Shown: positions 50,487-59,959 of the stretch, piece by piece | How positions within the stretch are numbered: the stretch's first letter is position 1 | Layout of the letters: the number at the start of each line of letters is the position of its first letter | Source: CAZVNZ01 sp964628515 | Lineage (GTDB): Bacteria > Bacillota > Clostridia > Christensenellales > Christensenellaceae | Direction of reading: 5' to 3' | Assembly (NCBI GenBank): GCA_964628515.1 | Contig: CAZVNZ010000008.1 | Coordinates: forward strand, 1-64,000 | DNA length: 64,000 nucleotides | Made by a program: the position numbers and the translations under genes | Notes under the pieces: generated by a model | Told to the model about the DNA's origin: nothing | The model's database searches: none | The model's input: only the letters and a program-made list of their open reading frames with translations

Positions 50487-51724
50487 TACCGTATCTGCCC
50501 CTCACCCTCCACAATATACTTATAAGAGGTAAGCTCACATAACCCCATAGGGCCTCTTGCGTGTAGCTTTTGTGTGGAAATACCGATTTCCGCACCAAAA
50601 CCAAACTCAAAGCCGTCAGTAAAGCGAGTGCTTGCATTAACATATACGGCGGCACTATCCACCTGCTCCGTAAACTTACGAGAGTTTGTGTAATCTGCCG
50701 TAATAATAGCATCCGAATGGTGAGTACCGTATTTGTTTATATGGCAAATGGCTTCATTTATATCTTTAACCACTTTTACCGAAATTGTTAAATCCAAAAA
50801 CTCCGTTGCGTAGTCATCCTCTGTTGCTAAAGCACAACCGTATTTGGTACATTGCTTACAACCACGAATTTCTACATTATTTTCTTCGAGAGCAGAAAAT
50901 AGTTTTTCTATATAAATATTTGCTATATTCTCGTGTATCAACACACTTTCGCAAGCGTTGCATACCGCAGGTCGTTGAGTTTTTGCATTAATAATAATAT
51001 CAGTAGCCATCTTAAAATCCGCACTATCATCAACAAAAACATGACAGTTGCCCACCCCCGTTTCAATAACGGGTATGGTTGCGTTTTTAACAACAGACTG
51101 TATAAGTCCACCACCTCCACGAGGTATAAGCACATCAATATAGCCGTTTAACTTCATCATATACTCCGCCGCATCTCTCGAAGTATTGCTTATAAAGCCG
51201 ATAGCACCTTTGGGCAGTCCGCTTTTTTTGCCGGCTTCCCTCATAACTTCAACAATAGCGGTGTTTGAGTATATAGCCTCGCTACCTCCTTTTAATACAA
51301 CGGTATTTCCCGATTTTAAGCAAATGGCAACAGCGTCCGAAGTAACATTTGGGCGAGCCTCATAAATTATGCCCACCACACCTAAGGGAACACGCTTTTT
51401 AGTTATTACAATACCGTTTGGACGTTTGTCTCCGCTTAGAATTTCTCCTGTTGGGTCTTTTAAAGAGGCAATGTCAAGTACACCCTGCGCCATATCCGCT
51501 ATGCGTTTTTCGGTTAAAGCAAGTCTGTCTATAAGTGCGGAAGTACGCCCCTTTTCTCTTGCGTTATCCACATCGATTTTGTTTTTGGCAATAATATAAT
51601 TGGTATTTTCCACAAGGGCTTTTGCAATTTCTTTAAGCACGGTATTTTTTTCCTCTGCGCTCATTTTTTGCAATAATGTCCCTGCATTTTTTGCATCTAT
51701 TGCCGTTTGCATTACTTCTTTCAT
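50486..51724 (-). CDS. proA: Gamma-glutamyl phosphate reductase
   Basis: A 412-residue aldehyde-dehydrogenase-fold enzyme that reduces gamma-glutamyl phosphate to glutamate semialdehyde in proline synthesis. Signatures: VPLGVVGIIYEARPNVTSDA, VVLKGGSEAIYSN, the active Cys in AVCNACESVLIH, and ASTRFTDGFEFGFGAEIGISTQKLHARGP. The ATG at 51724 has AGGAGA upstream and gives the normal length; a longer frame exists but lies in yebC. proB is not beside it, unlike in many genomes. Confidence 0.96.
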   Translation of the reverse strand: MKEVMQTAIDAKNAGTLLQKMSAEEKNTVLKEIAKALVENTNYIIAKNKIDVDNAREKGRTSALIDRLALTEKRIADMAQGVLDIASLKDPTGEILSGDKRPNGIVITKKRVPLGVVGIIYEARPNVTSDAVAICLKSGNTVVLKGGSEAIYSNTAIVEVMREAGKKSGLPKGAIGFISNTSRDAAEYMMKLNGYIDVLIPRGGGGLIQSVVKNATIPVIETGVGNCHVFVDDSADFKMATDIIINAKTQRPAVCNACESVLIHENIANIYIEKLFSALEENNVEIRGCKQCTKYGCALATEDDYATEFLDLTISVKVVKDINEAICHINKYGTHHSDAIITADYTNSRKFTEQVDSAAVYVNASTRFTDGFEFGFGAEIGISTQKLHARGPMGLCELTSYKYIVEGEGQIR

Positions 51725-51737
51725 AAGTATTCTCCTG

Positions 51738-52472
51738 TTACTCTTCCTCCGCCAAATCAAGCTCCCCATTATGAAAAACATTCTGCACGTCGTCGTTATC
51801 CTCTAAAATGTCTATCATCTTTTGGAATTTTGCCGACTGCTCTTCGTTTAAATTGGTGGTTGTTTGGGGGATAAAATCGAGCTGTGCATCTAAAAAGACG
51901 TAATTTGCCTTTTCTAAAGCATCTTTTACAGCAGAAAAATCCTCGACGGCGGTAATAATCTCAAACACATCATCATCACCGGAAAAATCCTCCGCACCTG
52001 CGTCAAGGGCACACTCCATAAGTGCCTCCTCGTCCACATCTTTATCAATAATAATTACACCCTTCCTGTCAAACATGAAAGAAACACAGCCGGTAGTGCC
52101 CATAGAGCCTCCGAATTTGTCAAATGCGTGCCTAACCTCTCCGGCTGTTCTGTTTTTGTTGTCCGTCATAGTTTCCACAATAACGGCTACTCCGCCAATT
52201 CCGTAGCCCTCGTACACAAGCTCCTCGTAGTTTATGCTGCCAAGCTCGCCTGCGGCTTTTTTAATGGAACGGGTGATGTTGTCGTTAGGCATATTGTTTG
52301 CTTTTGCCTTAGAAACCGCATCTCTAAGTCTTGAGTTGCTCTCCGGGTCTGCCCCTCCGGCTTTTACCGCAACCGCAATTTCTCTGCCTATTTTAGTAAA
52401 AATTTTAGCACGTTTTTCGTCTGCTTTTCCCTTTTTATGTTTAATTGTTGACCATTTAGAGTGTCCTGACAT
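51738..52472 (-). CDS. yebC: YebC/PmpR family regulator
   Basis: A 244-residue YebC family member: MSGHSKWSTIKHKKGKADEKRAKIFTKIGREI, the KAKANNMPNDNITRSIKKA helix pair and GTTGCVSFMFDRKGVI. Family members act as DNA-binding regulators and, more recently described, as translation factors relieving stalling at proline stretches. That link to proline makes its position directly upstream of proA (13-base gap, same strand) suggestive, but co-function is inference. GAGGT precedes the ATG. Confidence 0.94.
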   Translation of the reverse strand: MSGHSKWSTIKHKKGKADEKRAKIFTKIGREIAVAVKAGGADPESNSRLRDAVSKAKANNMPNDNITRSIKKAAGELGSINYEELVYEGYGIGGVAVIVETMTDNKNRTAGEVRHAFDKFGGSMGTTGCVSFMFDRKGVIIIDKDVDEEALMECALDAGAEDFSGDDDVFEIITAVEDFSAVKDALEKANYVFLDAQLDFIPQTTTNLNEEQSAKFQKMIDILEDNDDVQNVFHNGELDLAEEE

Positions 52473-52665
52473 AAATTTACCTCTGTTTTTAAGAATATTT
52501 TTAAAAATATTCTAACATAATTTTAAATTATTGTAAACTTACCCATAAATTTTAATTAATTGTTGTAAAATAGTAGGAAAGTAATTACAAACGTGTTATA
52601 ATTATTTTGTATATTTATTTGAGCCTTCAGCTTGAAATACACAACAAATACTTAAGGAATTAATA

Positions 52666-55600
52666 ATGAATATAGAAGACAAGAAAAAAGAGCTTATACA
52701 AAAGCAAATAGAGCAAGCCAAACTAAGAAAAGAAGAAGAATTGCGTGCAATGGAAGAAAAAAGCAATTCTATTACGGACGGTGCTCGTAAGCTACAAGAC
52801 AAAAGTGTTACAAAAAGAGAGATTATTGCAGAACAACAAAATAAAGAGGTGGACAGAACAAACGTTTCTGTTAAGCCTCCAAATACATTAAACGAACGCA
52901 AAAAAATAGAGCGCATTGTGGATCAACAGGACAAACCTGTTAGAAACACCCAAAAAATTCCTGTACAACAAAGCACGGTGACAAAGCCTCAAAATATAGA
53001 CGATAAAAAAGCGCAAATAATTGCAAAACAGCAGGAAGAATTTGTGGAGCAACCCAAAAAAATGGGTGCGCAAACAACTTCTGTGCCTATTGCTAATACA
53101 AATATAGACCACAAAAAATTAGAAAGGATAATAAAACAGCAGGCGGAAGAAAAGCGCATTTTGGCAAAAGAACAGCAAAAACCAACCAACGAAGAGCTTA
53201 TTTTCCAAAAAAAGCAAGCGGAATTTAAAAAACTAAATGCAAACGCAGGACTAAAGTACCCCTTAAATCAAAGCCAAAAGCCCCCTAAGGAAATCAACTT
53301 GGAAAACGGGGAAACGGTTATTTTTGACGACGATATCAAAGAAAAAATTCAAAAATACGATGCAAGCAAAAATACCCAGCAAATACCCCTAAGCAAAAAA
53401 GCAAAAAAATCTATATTTAAAATGCGTACAAAAAAACCTAACTTTATTTTAGGCATTATACTAAATACCATTTATTTGTCTTTTATTGCGGTGATTGTTG
53501 TAATAGCCGTGGGTGTAGGCTCTGTAATGGGTGTTGCCAATGCCTATTTGGAAACCACCCCCGAGCTTGATACCCAAAAAATAGAAGACCAAACGGAAAC
53601 TTCCTTTATTTTAGACCCTGAGGGCAGATTATTACACCCCTATGCCGGAAGTGAAAACAGAGAGCTTGCCTCCATAGATGAAATCCCCCAGCATCTCCAA
53701 AATGCAATAATAGCCGTGGAGGATGTGCGTTTCAGAAAACATCAAGGCGTGGACTTCAGAAGGCTTGTAGGTGCGTTTTTCTCCAATGTTTCGGAAGGAA
53801 CGTCTCAAGGGGGAAGTACAATCACCCAACAACTTGTAAAAAATAAACTCCTTACAAACGAGCGCTCCTACAAAAGAAAATTGCAGGAAGCGGCGCTTGC
53901 TATGGAGCTTGAAAAACGGTATACCAAAGACGAAATTTTAGAGGCATATCTAAACACAATACCCTTAGGTGGCAAGGTGTACGGAGTTAAAACGGCGGCA
54001 AAAGACTATTTTGGCAAAGAATTATCCGAGCTTACCCTCAAAGAAACGGTGTGTATTGCAGCCATCACCCAAAACCCTACAAAATACAATCCACGCACGG
54101 TAACATATCAAGAGGATAAACAAGCAAATTTTGAAGGGCTTATTAACAGGATGAACATGGTAACCGAGCGTATGCTGTGGAACGATATGATAACGGAGGA
54201 GGAATATAACGCAACCTTTATACCAAAGGACTTATACACTTCTCCAAATTATATAGATACCTGGAAACAAGAGATGAACATACTGCCCGAGTCTCCTGCC
54301 AATGCGCTCTACGAGGCGCCTCACTTTGTGGAATATGTAATATATCAAGTGCAAACGGCATTACTGCGCAAGGAAGGCTTAGAGGACACTAAAGAAAACA
54401 GACAGATTGTAGACAAAAAAATGCGCTCGGAAGGGTACAAAATTTATTCTACCTACGATAAGGAAATACAGGATATTGTACAATCTACCCTATCGGAGTA
54501 CGATAACTATCCCGCATTTAAAAATAAAAAATTTAATACTAAAACCACTAAGGATAATAAAGGCAACATCATCGAAATAAGACAGCCACAAGCGGCGGCG
54601 GTGGTGGTGGAAAACGACACAGGCTACCTTAGAGCCATTGTAGGCTCAAGAGACGAACCTACCAGCATGCGTACCCTAAACAGGGCATATCAAGGGCAAA
54701 TGCCTGTGGGGTCGTCCATTAAGCCCCTTGCGGTTTATGGCCCTGCTTTCGATTTAGGCTATGGCCCCGGAAGTGGTGTGGCAAACTTAAAAGTGCCCAT
54801 AACCGGTTGGGAATCGGAAACTGGCTACCCCGAAACAAGTACGGGCGAGCTTGGGTGTATTCCCTTACGTAAAGCAATAGTAAACTCCCTAAATATAGCG
54901 GCAGGACGTACATTAATGGACTACGTTGGGCTTGAAAACTCTATGGCCTATTTGGAAAAATTAGGTGTGGATACCCAGCGCATTATGGATTTAGGCACAT
55001 ATACCCCCGTTGGTTTAAGTATGGGCGGAGCACCCATAACACCCATAGAAGTTGCAGGGGGATACGCCACCATTGCACGAGGCGGAGAGTACTTAGAGCC
55101 TGTATCCTTCACAAAAGTTGTGGATTCCAACGGTAATGTTATTATTGATAATACGGCAGGAGACAGGGTTAGAAACCAGGCATTTAAAAAGTCGACTGCT
55201 TGGATGCTTACAGACGTGCTTGTAGAGGCGGCAAAGGACGGCACAGGTAAACGTGCAAGATTAGATGGTATTACCACTGCAGGTAAAACAGGTACGGTGG
55301 TGGACAACAAAGGGGTATTTTTTGCAGGCTACACCCCATATTACTCCGCATCATTATGGATAGGGCACGACGAATACAAAGAGTTTGTAGGGGGCACGGC
55401 GGCAAGTAACGCAAGCGCACCTTTATGGAAAAATTTTATGACAAAAGTACACGAGGCAAAGGGTAAAACAGAGGACAGACCAATAATCCCCGACACACCC
55501 GAAGAGCTTAATATAATTAAACTTAAAGTTTGCGGAATATCCAATTTACTGCCCTCGGGAAGTTGTTCTCCGGCATACGAAGATTATTTTTACGCACCGG

Positions 55601-55887
55601 ACGCACCCACAGAAATTTGCGACGAGTGCGGTGGCGGAGAAAGCTACGAGTATTGTGCGGTATCGAATATGGGCTTTGTACACGGAGTTTGTCCGCCGGA
55701 TCAGTTTGCGGTAAGATCCTCGAGAAGATATAAAGAAGGCTCTCCCTATAATCAAGGGGGCGGAGGAGGAGGTTCCGGACCGCCTGCTCCATGTAATTAC
55801 CCACATAATCCATGGGAAGGCTGGGATGTTTCGGTAACACCGCCGGAGCCTGAGGCAACCACTCCGGAAGCACCGGCTGTGGGCTAA
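52666..55887 (+). CDS. pbp1A: Bifunctional class A penicillin-binding protein
   Basis: A 1,073-residue glycosyltransferase/transpeptidase. A long cytoplasmic Lys/Glu/Gln-rich segment (1-255, with coiled coil and repeated KKxExIxxQQ units) precedes one transmembrane helix (about 262-288). The GT51 domain has EDVRFRKHQGVDFRR, STITQQLVKN and AYLNTIPLGGKVYGV. The transpeptidase domain has SxxK at Ser683 (GSSIKPLA), SLN (near 742) and KTGT (near 875). The tail (about 950-1073) is rich in Cys (at least seven), Gly and Pro. The cytoplasmic segment is much longer than in typical PBP1A. AAGGA precedes the ATG and a terminator follows. Confidence 0.95.
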   Translation: MNIEDKKKELIQKQIEQAKLRKEEELRAMEEKSNSITDGARKLQDKSVTKREIIAEQQNKEVDRTNVSVKPPNTLNERKKIERIVDQQDKPVRNTQKIPVQQSTVTKPQNIDDKKAQIIAKQQEEFVEQPKKMGAQTTSVPIANTNIDHKKLERIIKQQAEEKRILAKEQQKPTNEELIFQKKQAEFKKLNANAGLKYPLNQSQKPPKEINLENGETVIFDDDIKEKIQKYDASKNTQQIPLSKKAKKSIFKMRTKKPNFILGIILNTIYLSFIAVIVVIAVGVGSVMGVANAYLETTPELDTQKIEDQTETSFILDPEGRLLHPYAGSENRELASIDEIPQHLQNAIIAVEDVRFRKHQGVDFRRLVGAFFSNVSEGTSQGGSTITQQLVKNKLLTNERSYKRKLQEAALAMELEKRYTKDEILEAYLNTIPLGGKVYGVKTAAKDYFGKELSELTLKETVCIAAITQNPTKYNPRTVTYQEDKQANFEGLINRMNMVTERMLWNDMITEEEYNATFIPKDLYTSPNYIDTWKQEMNILPESPANALYEAPHFVEYVIYQVQTALLRKEGLEDTKENRQIVDKKMRSEGYKIYSTYDKEIQDIVQSTLSEYDNYPAFKNKKFNTKTTKDNKGNIIEIRQPQAAAVVVENDTGYLRAIVGSRDEPTSMRTLNRAYQGQMPVGSSIKPLAVYGPAFDLGYGPGSGVANLKVPITGWESETGYPETSTGELGCIPLRKAIVNSLNIAAGRTLMDYVGLENSMAYLEKLGVDTQRIMDLGTYTPVGLSMGGAPITPIEVAGGYATIARGGEYLEPVSFTKVVDSNGNVIIDNTAGDRVRNQAFKKSTAWMLTDVLVEAAKDGTGKRARLDGITTAGKTGTVVDNKGVFFAGYTPYYSASLWIGHDEYKEFVGGTAASNASAPLWKNFMTKVHEAKGKTEDRPIIPDTPEELNIIKLKVCGISNLLPSGSCSPAYEDYFYAPDAPTEICDECGGGESYEYCAVSNMGFVHGVCPPDQFAVRSSRRYKEGSPYNQGGGGGGSGPPAPCNYPHNPWEGWDVSVTPPEPEATTPEAPAVG

Positions 55888-55904
55888 ATTAAACACAACA
55901 TACC

Positions 55905-55942
55905 AATACTTACAGTAGTAAAAAGCTACTGTAAGTATTTTT
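55905..55942 (+). terminator. Terminator of the PBP gene
   Basis: Perfect 14-bp stem (55905-55918 with 55926-55939), 7-base loop, then TTT. Confidence 0.9.
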
Positions 55943-56068
55943 AGTTTAAAACCTTAAAAAAGCAGTTGCAATTTTAGTATTTAATTGTATATAATTAGTA
56001 TGGCTTTAGCGTAATAGCATAATATGCAATTACTATGGCAAGTCTAAATTACATTAAGGGGTATCATA

Positions 56069-57124
56069 ATGGGAGAAAAAATTGGAAGCGTAATTAAAAA
56101 TTATTCAAAAAGATGGTTTGTGGACGGACTTTCCGCAATGGCTTTGGGCTTATTTTCGAGTCTTATAATAGGACTTATTATATCTCAACTGGGCACAATA
56201 CCTAATCTGTCAATTTTGGGGGAGTTTGCCACGGTAGTATCTGCAAAATCTCCTGTGGTGGGGGCGGCTATTGCGGTTGCCATTGCCTTTGGGCTTAAAG
56301 CAAAGCCCCTTGTTATTTTTTCTTGTGCGGCAACGGGAGCATACGGCTACACCTTAGGAGGCCCTGTGGGCGCTTTTGTGGCCTCTATTGTAAGCATAGA
56401 AATAGGCAAACTGATTTCGGGTAAAACACCGGTAGACATTATACTGACTCCCCTTGTAACCATAATTGCAGGGTGCTTTGCAGGGTACTTGGTAGGCCCT
56501 TTGCTAAACAACTTTATGTTATGGTTAGGAGAGGTTATAAACTCCGCAACCGTACTATCCCCCATACCTATGGGTATTGTAGTGTCGGTTTTGGTGGGAA
56601 TGGCTCTAACCGCACCAATAAGCTCCGCTGCCTTGTGTATTATGATGGGCATAGACGGTATAGCCGCAGGTGCTGCCGTAGTGGGCTGTTGTGCCCAAAT
56701 GATAGGCTTTGCGGTAATGAGCTTTAAAGAAAACGGCTGGGGAGGGTTTATTGCCCAAGGCTTTGGTACATCTATGTTGCAAGTGCCAAATATAGTACGC
56801 AGACCGCAAATATGGATTCCACCCATATTAGCCTCTGCAGTTTTAGGACCAATATCCACAACAATGCTTGCCATGACAAACACGGCAACGGGTGCAGGCA
56901 TGGGTACATCCGGCTTAGTAGGGCAGTTTGGCGCATGGGCAGCCATGAGCGCAACAATACCGCCCCCCCAACTAATAGGGGAAATACTGCTGATGCACTT
57001 TTTACTGCCGGCGGTACTAACTCTAATATTTGCATTTTTCCTAAGAAAAATCAAATGGATAAGGCAGGGGGATTTAACCTTAGACATACTAAAGCCCTCG
57101 GAAAACACTTTTATAAAGAAATAG
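56069..57124 (+). CDS. PfoR-like PTS EIIC-type membrane protein
   Basis: A 351-residue polytopic membrane protein (about ten helices) of the PTS_EIIC_2 / PfoR group. Visible features include repeated Gly-rich helices (ATGAYGYTLGGPVGAFVAS), TPLVTIIAGCFAGYLVGP, GFGTSMLQVPNIVRRPQIWIPP, and TATGAGMGTSGLVGQFGAW. The family is named after a C. perfringens toxin-regulation locus but resembles sugar permeases. No EIIA/EIIB domain or gene is nearby, so the transported compound is unknown. AAGGGG precedes the ATG. Confidence 0.85.
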   Translation: MGEKIGSVIKNYSKRWFVDGLSAMALGLFSSLIIGLIISQLGTIPNLSILGEFATVVSAKSPVVGAAIAVAIAFGLKAKPLVIFSCAATGAYGYTLGGPVGAFVASIVSIEIGKLISGKTPVDIILTPLVTIIAGCFAGYLVGPLLNNFMLWLGEVINSATVLSPIPMGIVVSVLVGMALTAPISSAALCIMMGIDGIAAGAAVVGCCAQMIGFAVMSFKENGWGGFIAQGFGTSMLQVPNIVRRPQIWIPPILASAVLGPISTTMLAMTNTATGAGMGTSGLVGQFGAWAAMSATIPPPQLIGEILLMHFLLPAVLTLIFAFFLRKIKWIRQGDLTLDILKPSENTFIKK

Positions 57125-57132
57125 AAAAACAA

Positions 57133-57163
57133 AAAAGCAGGCAACAATTTGTCTGCTTTTTAT
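57133..57163 (+). terminator. Bidirectional terminator between the EIIC gene and argH
   Basis: Stem AAAAGCAG (57133-57140) with CTGCTTTT (57153-57160), A/T runs on both sides. Confidence 0.8.
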
Positions 57164-57183
57164 AAAAGACCTTCGAGGGTATC

Positions 57184-57197
57184 TAATCACTAACCAC
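57184..57197. repeat. Heptamer repeat near the argH 3' end
   Basis: TAATCAC TAACCAC, two 7-base units similar to those after proA, just outside the argH stop. Confidence 0.4.
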
Positions 57198-57207
57198 TGA
57201 AAAAACC

Positions 57208-58584
57208 CTAAAACTCCGCAATCAATCGCCGTGCATCTTCAATATGCGCCAAAACCGCAGTAGGTGCAGGCGCTCCTACAATGCTCCTTGCGTTTATGCA
57301 AGTCTCGGGCAAAATTGCATCGTAAAAATCATCCTCCGCAATAGTGCATAACTCTTGTATTTCCCATAATCTAAGTTGGGATAATGCTATGTTTTCCTTT
57401 TCGCACTTTAGCACCAGTTTTCCTATTATTTCGTGAGCATCTCTAAAAGGTATACCCTTTTTTACAAAATAATCGGCGGCGTCCGTTGCGTTTGTAAAGC
57501 CAAGTTCTGCGCTGTTACGCATTTTTTCTTTATTCCACTTTAGTGTTTTTAGCATACCGTCCATAACTTGCAAACAGCCTTTTAAGGTATCTGCCGTGTC
57601 AAATACGCACTCTTTATCCTCCTGCATATCCTTATTATACGCAAGGGGCAACCCCTTCATAATGGTTAGAAGGGTGGTTAGAGAGCCATACACTCGCCCC
57701 GTTTTGCCTCTTATTAGCTCTGCCATATCGGGATTTTTCTTTTGGGGCATAATACTTGAGCCGGTAGAATAGCCGTCGTCCATTGTAACCGTGCCAAATT
57801 CGTTGGTGGAAAAAAGTATTAATTCTTCGCACAATCTGGATAGGTGCATCATACACATAGATGCGTCCGCTAAAAACTCTATGGCAAAATCTCTGTCCGA
57901 AACACCGTCTAAACTGTTTTTGCATACACCTTTAAAGGCTAACTCTTCAGCTACATACTGTCTGTCTAAAGGGTAGGTTGTACCGCACAGTGCACCACTT
58001 CCCAAAGGTAGTATGCTTGTGCGTGCCTCGCACTCTTTAAAACGGCTGATGTCTCTGTAAAACATTTCAAAATATGCCATAATGTAGTGGGCTAAGGTGG
58101 TGGGTTGTGCCTTTTGCAAATGGGTGTAGGCGCACATTACCGTTTCTAAATTACTGTGCGCTATGTCTGTTATTGTAATTTGCAAATTTTTAAGCAAATG
58201 TATTATTTGGGCAATTTCTTCCACTAAATACAGCCGAAAATCTGTGGCTACTTGGTCGTTTCTGCTTCTGCCTGTGTGGAGCTTTTTGCCGGTATCGCCG
58301 ATTTTTTCTATTAACAGTCTTTCTATATTCATGTGTATGTCTTCGTCCGCAACACTAAAGGAAACCTCTCCGTTTTCGATAGATAATAGAATATCTTTAA
58401 GTCCATTAACTATTTTCGCAGATTCTTCCATAGTAATAATGCCCTGTTTGCCAAGCATTTTTGCGTGGGCAATACTTCCTGTAATATCCTGCTTGTACAT
58501 ACGACTGTCAAAAGCTATGGAGGAGTTAAACCCCTCTGCAAAGCTGTCCGTGCTCTTCTCAAAGCGACCGCCCCATAATTTCAT
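57208..58584 (-). CDS. argH: Argininosuccinate lyase
   Basis: A 458-residue member of the fumarase/aspartase superfamily that splits argininosuccinate into arginine and fumarate. Signatures: MKLWGGRFEKSTDSFAEGFNSSI at the N terminus, DEDIHMNIERLL, TGRSRNDQVATDFRL, catalytic His in TYTHLQKAQPTTLAHY-type sequence (here AYTHLQKAQP), and the signature loop GSSIMPQKKNPDMAELIRGK. GAGGAG precedes the ATG. It is the second gene of argG-argH, 21 bases after argG. Confidence 0.97.
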   Translation of the reverse strand: MKLWGGRFEKSTDSFAEGFNSSIAFDSRMYKQDITGSIAHAKMLGKQGIITMEESAKIVNGLKDILLSIENGEVSFSVADEDIHMNIERLLIEKIGDTGKKLHTGRSRNDQVATDFRLYLVEEIAQIIHLLKNLQITITDIAHSNLETVMCAYTHLQKAQPTTLAHYIMAYFEMFYRDISRFKECEARTSILPLGSGALCGTTYPLDRQYVAEELAFKGVCKNSLDGVSDRDFAIEFLADASMCMMHLSRLCEELILFSTNEFGTVTMDDGYSTGSSIMPQKKNPDMAELIRGKTGRVYGSLTTLLTIMKGLPLAYNKDMQEDKECVFDTADTLKGCLQVMDGMLKTLKWNKEKMRNSAELGFTNATDAADYFVKKGIPFRDAHEIIGKLVLKCEKENIALSQLRLWEIQELCTIAEDDFYDAILPETCINARSIVGAPAPTAVLAHIEDARRLIAEF

Positions 58585-58605
58585 TAATAAATCTCCTCGT
58601 CTTGA

Positions 58606-59817
58606 TTACTTTTTGTCTTTAAGCGCCAAAGCTCTAACCTTTAGGGGTAAGCCAAACAGGTTAATAAAGCCTTCCGCATCTTTGTGGTTATAAACCTCGT
58701 CCTCTCCGAAAGTTGCAAATTCCTCGCTGTATAAAGAGTAGGGGGATTTTATTCCTGCGGATTTACAACTGCCTTTGTATAACTTCATCCTTACCGTACC
58801 CGTTACTGTTTTTTGAGTTTCGTCCACAAAAGCGGCGAGGGCTTCTCTAAGAGGGGAGTACCACATACCATCGTAAACAAGTTCTGCATATCGAATGGCA
58901 AGCCCTTCTTTATAGTGCATTGTTGCTCTGTCTAAAGTTAGTGTTTCAAGGGCGCTGTGGGCTTCGTATAAAATTCTGCCACCGGGAGTTTCATATACAC
59001 CCCTACACTTCATGCCTACCAAACGGTTTTCCACAATATCGTCTATGCCCACACCGTTTTTTGCGCCAAGCTCGTTTAATGTAGAAATCAGCTCCACAGG
59101 AGAAAGTGCCTTGCCGTCTATGCTAACGGGAATACCCTGCTCAAATTCTATGGTAAAATAGCAAGGCTTATCGGGAGCATCCTCGGGGGCTTTGCATATC
59201 ATATACAAAGAGTTTTTAGGCTCGTTCCAAGGGTCTTCCAAATCAAGCCCCTCATGAGACAAATGCCAAATATTTGCGTCCATACTGTAATTTGTTTCTT
59301 TTGTAACAGGCAGTTCGATATTTCTTGCCTTTGCGTACTCTAATTCTTCCTCTCTGGATTTAATATCCCAAATTCTCCAAGGGGCAATAATATCCAAATC
59401 GGGGGCTAATGCCTTAACCGTAAGTTCAAAACGCACTTGGTCGTTACCTTTACCCGTAGCACCGTGGCAAATAGCGTCCGCACCCACCTCTCTTGCAATC
59501 TCCACAAGTCTTTTTGCTATTATAGGGCGAGCAAAGGAAGTACCCAGTAGGTATTTACCCTCATAAACCGCACCTGCTTTCATGGTTGGGTAGATAAAAT
59601 CCGTAATAAATTCTTCTGTAATATCCTCAATAAAGGCTTGAGACGCACCTGTCCTTATGGCTTTTTCGTGTAGCCCCGTAAGCTCCTTGCCCTGCCCTAC
59701 GTTTCCGCAAACGGCAATGACTTCGCTACCTCCGTAATTTTCCTTTAACCAAGGGATTATTATGGAAGTATCAAGACCACCGCTGTATGCAAGTACAATT
59801 TTTTTATAACTTTTCAT
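58606..59817 (-). CDS. argG: Argininosuccinate synthase
   Basis: A 403-residue enzyme joining citrulline and aspartate at the cost of ATP to AMP. Signatures: the P-loop LAYSGGLDTSIIIPWL, CHGATGKGNDQVRFE, DANIWHLSHEGLDLEDPWNEP, and GRILYEAHSALETLTLD. GGAAGG precedes the ATG. An extended -10 (TGTTATAAT on the minus strand, 59843-59848) lies 26 bases upstream. No other arginine genes are in the window, so citrulline must come from elsewhere. Confidence 0.97.
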   Translation of the reverse strand: MKSYKKIVLAYSGGLDTSIIIPWLKENYGGSEVIAVCGNVGQGKELTGLHEKAIRTGASQAFIEDITEEFITDFIYPTMKAGAVYEGKYLLGTSFARPIIAKRLVEIAREVGADAICHGATGKGNDQVRFELTVKALAPDLDIIAPWRIWDIKSREEELEYAKARNIELPVTKETNYSMDANIWHLSHEGLDLEDPWNEPKNSLYMICKAPEDAPDKPCYFTIEFEQGIPVSIDGKALSPVELISTLNELGAKNGVGIDDIVENRLVGMKCRGVYETPGGRILYEAHSALETLTLDRATMHYKEGLAIRYAELVYDGMWYSPLREALAAFVDETQKTVTGTVRMKLYKGSCKSAGIKSPYSLYSEEFATFGEDEVYNHKDAEGFINLFGLPLKVRALALKDKK

Positions 59818-59842
59818 TTTCCGTTTTCCTTCCTATTTTAAT

Positions 59843-59851
59843 ATTATAACA
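59843..59851 (-). promoter_or_regulatory. Extended -10 promoter of argGH
   Basis: Minus strand TGTTATAAT. The -35 region is weak. The flanking A/T-rich DNA (59850-59880) could hold an arginine-repressor box, but I could not match one confidently. Confidence 0.5.
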
Positions 59852-59924
59852 AAACTAATTTTACATTAAATTAGTAAATTGTGCAACAATATTTGTGATG
59901 ATGTGGGCATACCCATTTTATACT

Positions 59925-59952
59925 ATGACAAAATGCATATTTGTGCTATAAT
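59925..59952 (+). promoter_or_regulatory. Promoter of ruvC, leaderless
   Basis: ATGACA (59925-59930), 16-base spacer, extended -10 TGC-TATAAT (59947-59952). The ruvC ATG starts eight bases after the -10, at the expected transcription start. Confidence 0.7.
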
Positions 59953-59959
59953 ATAAACT

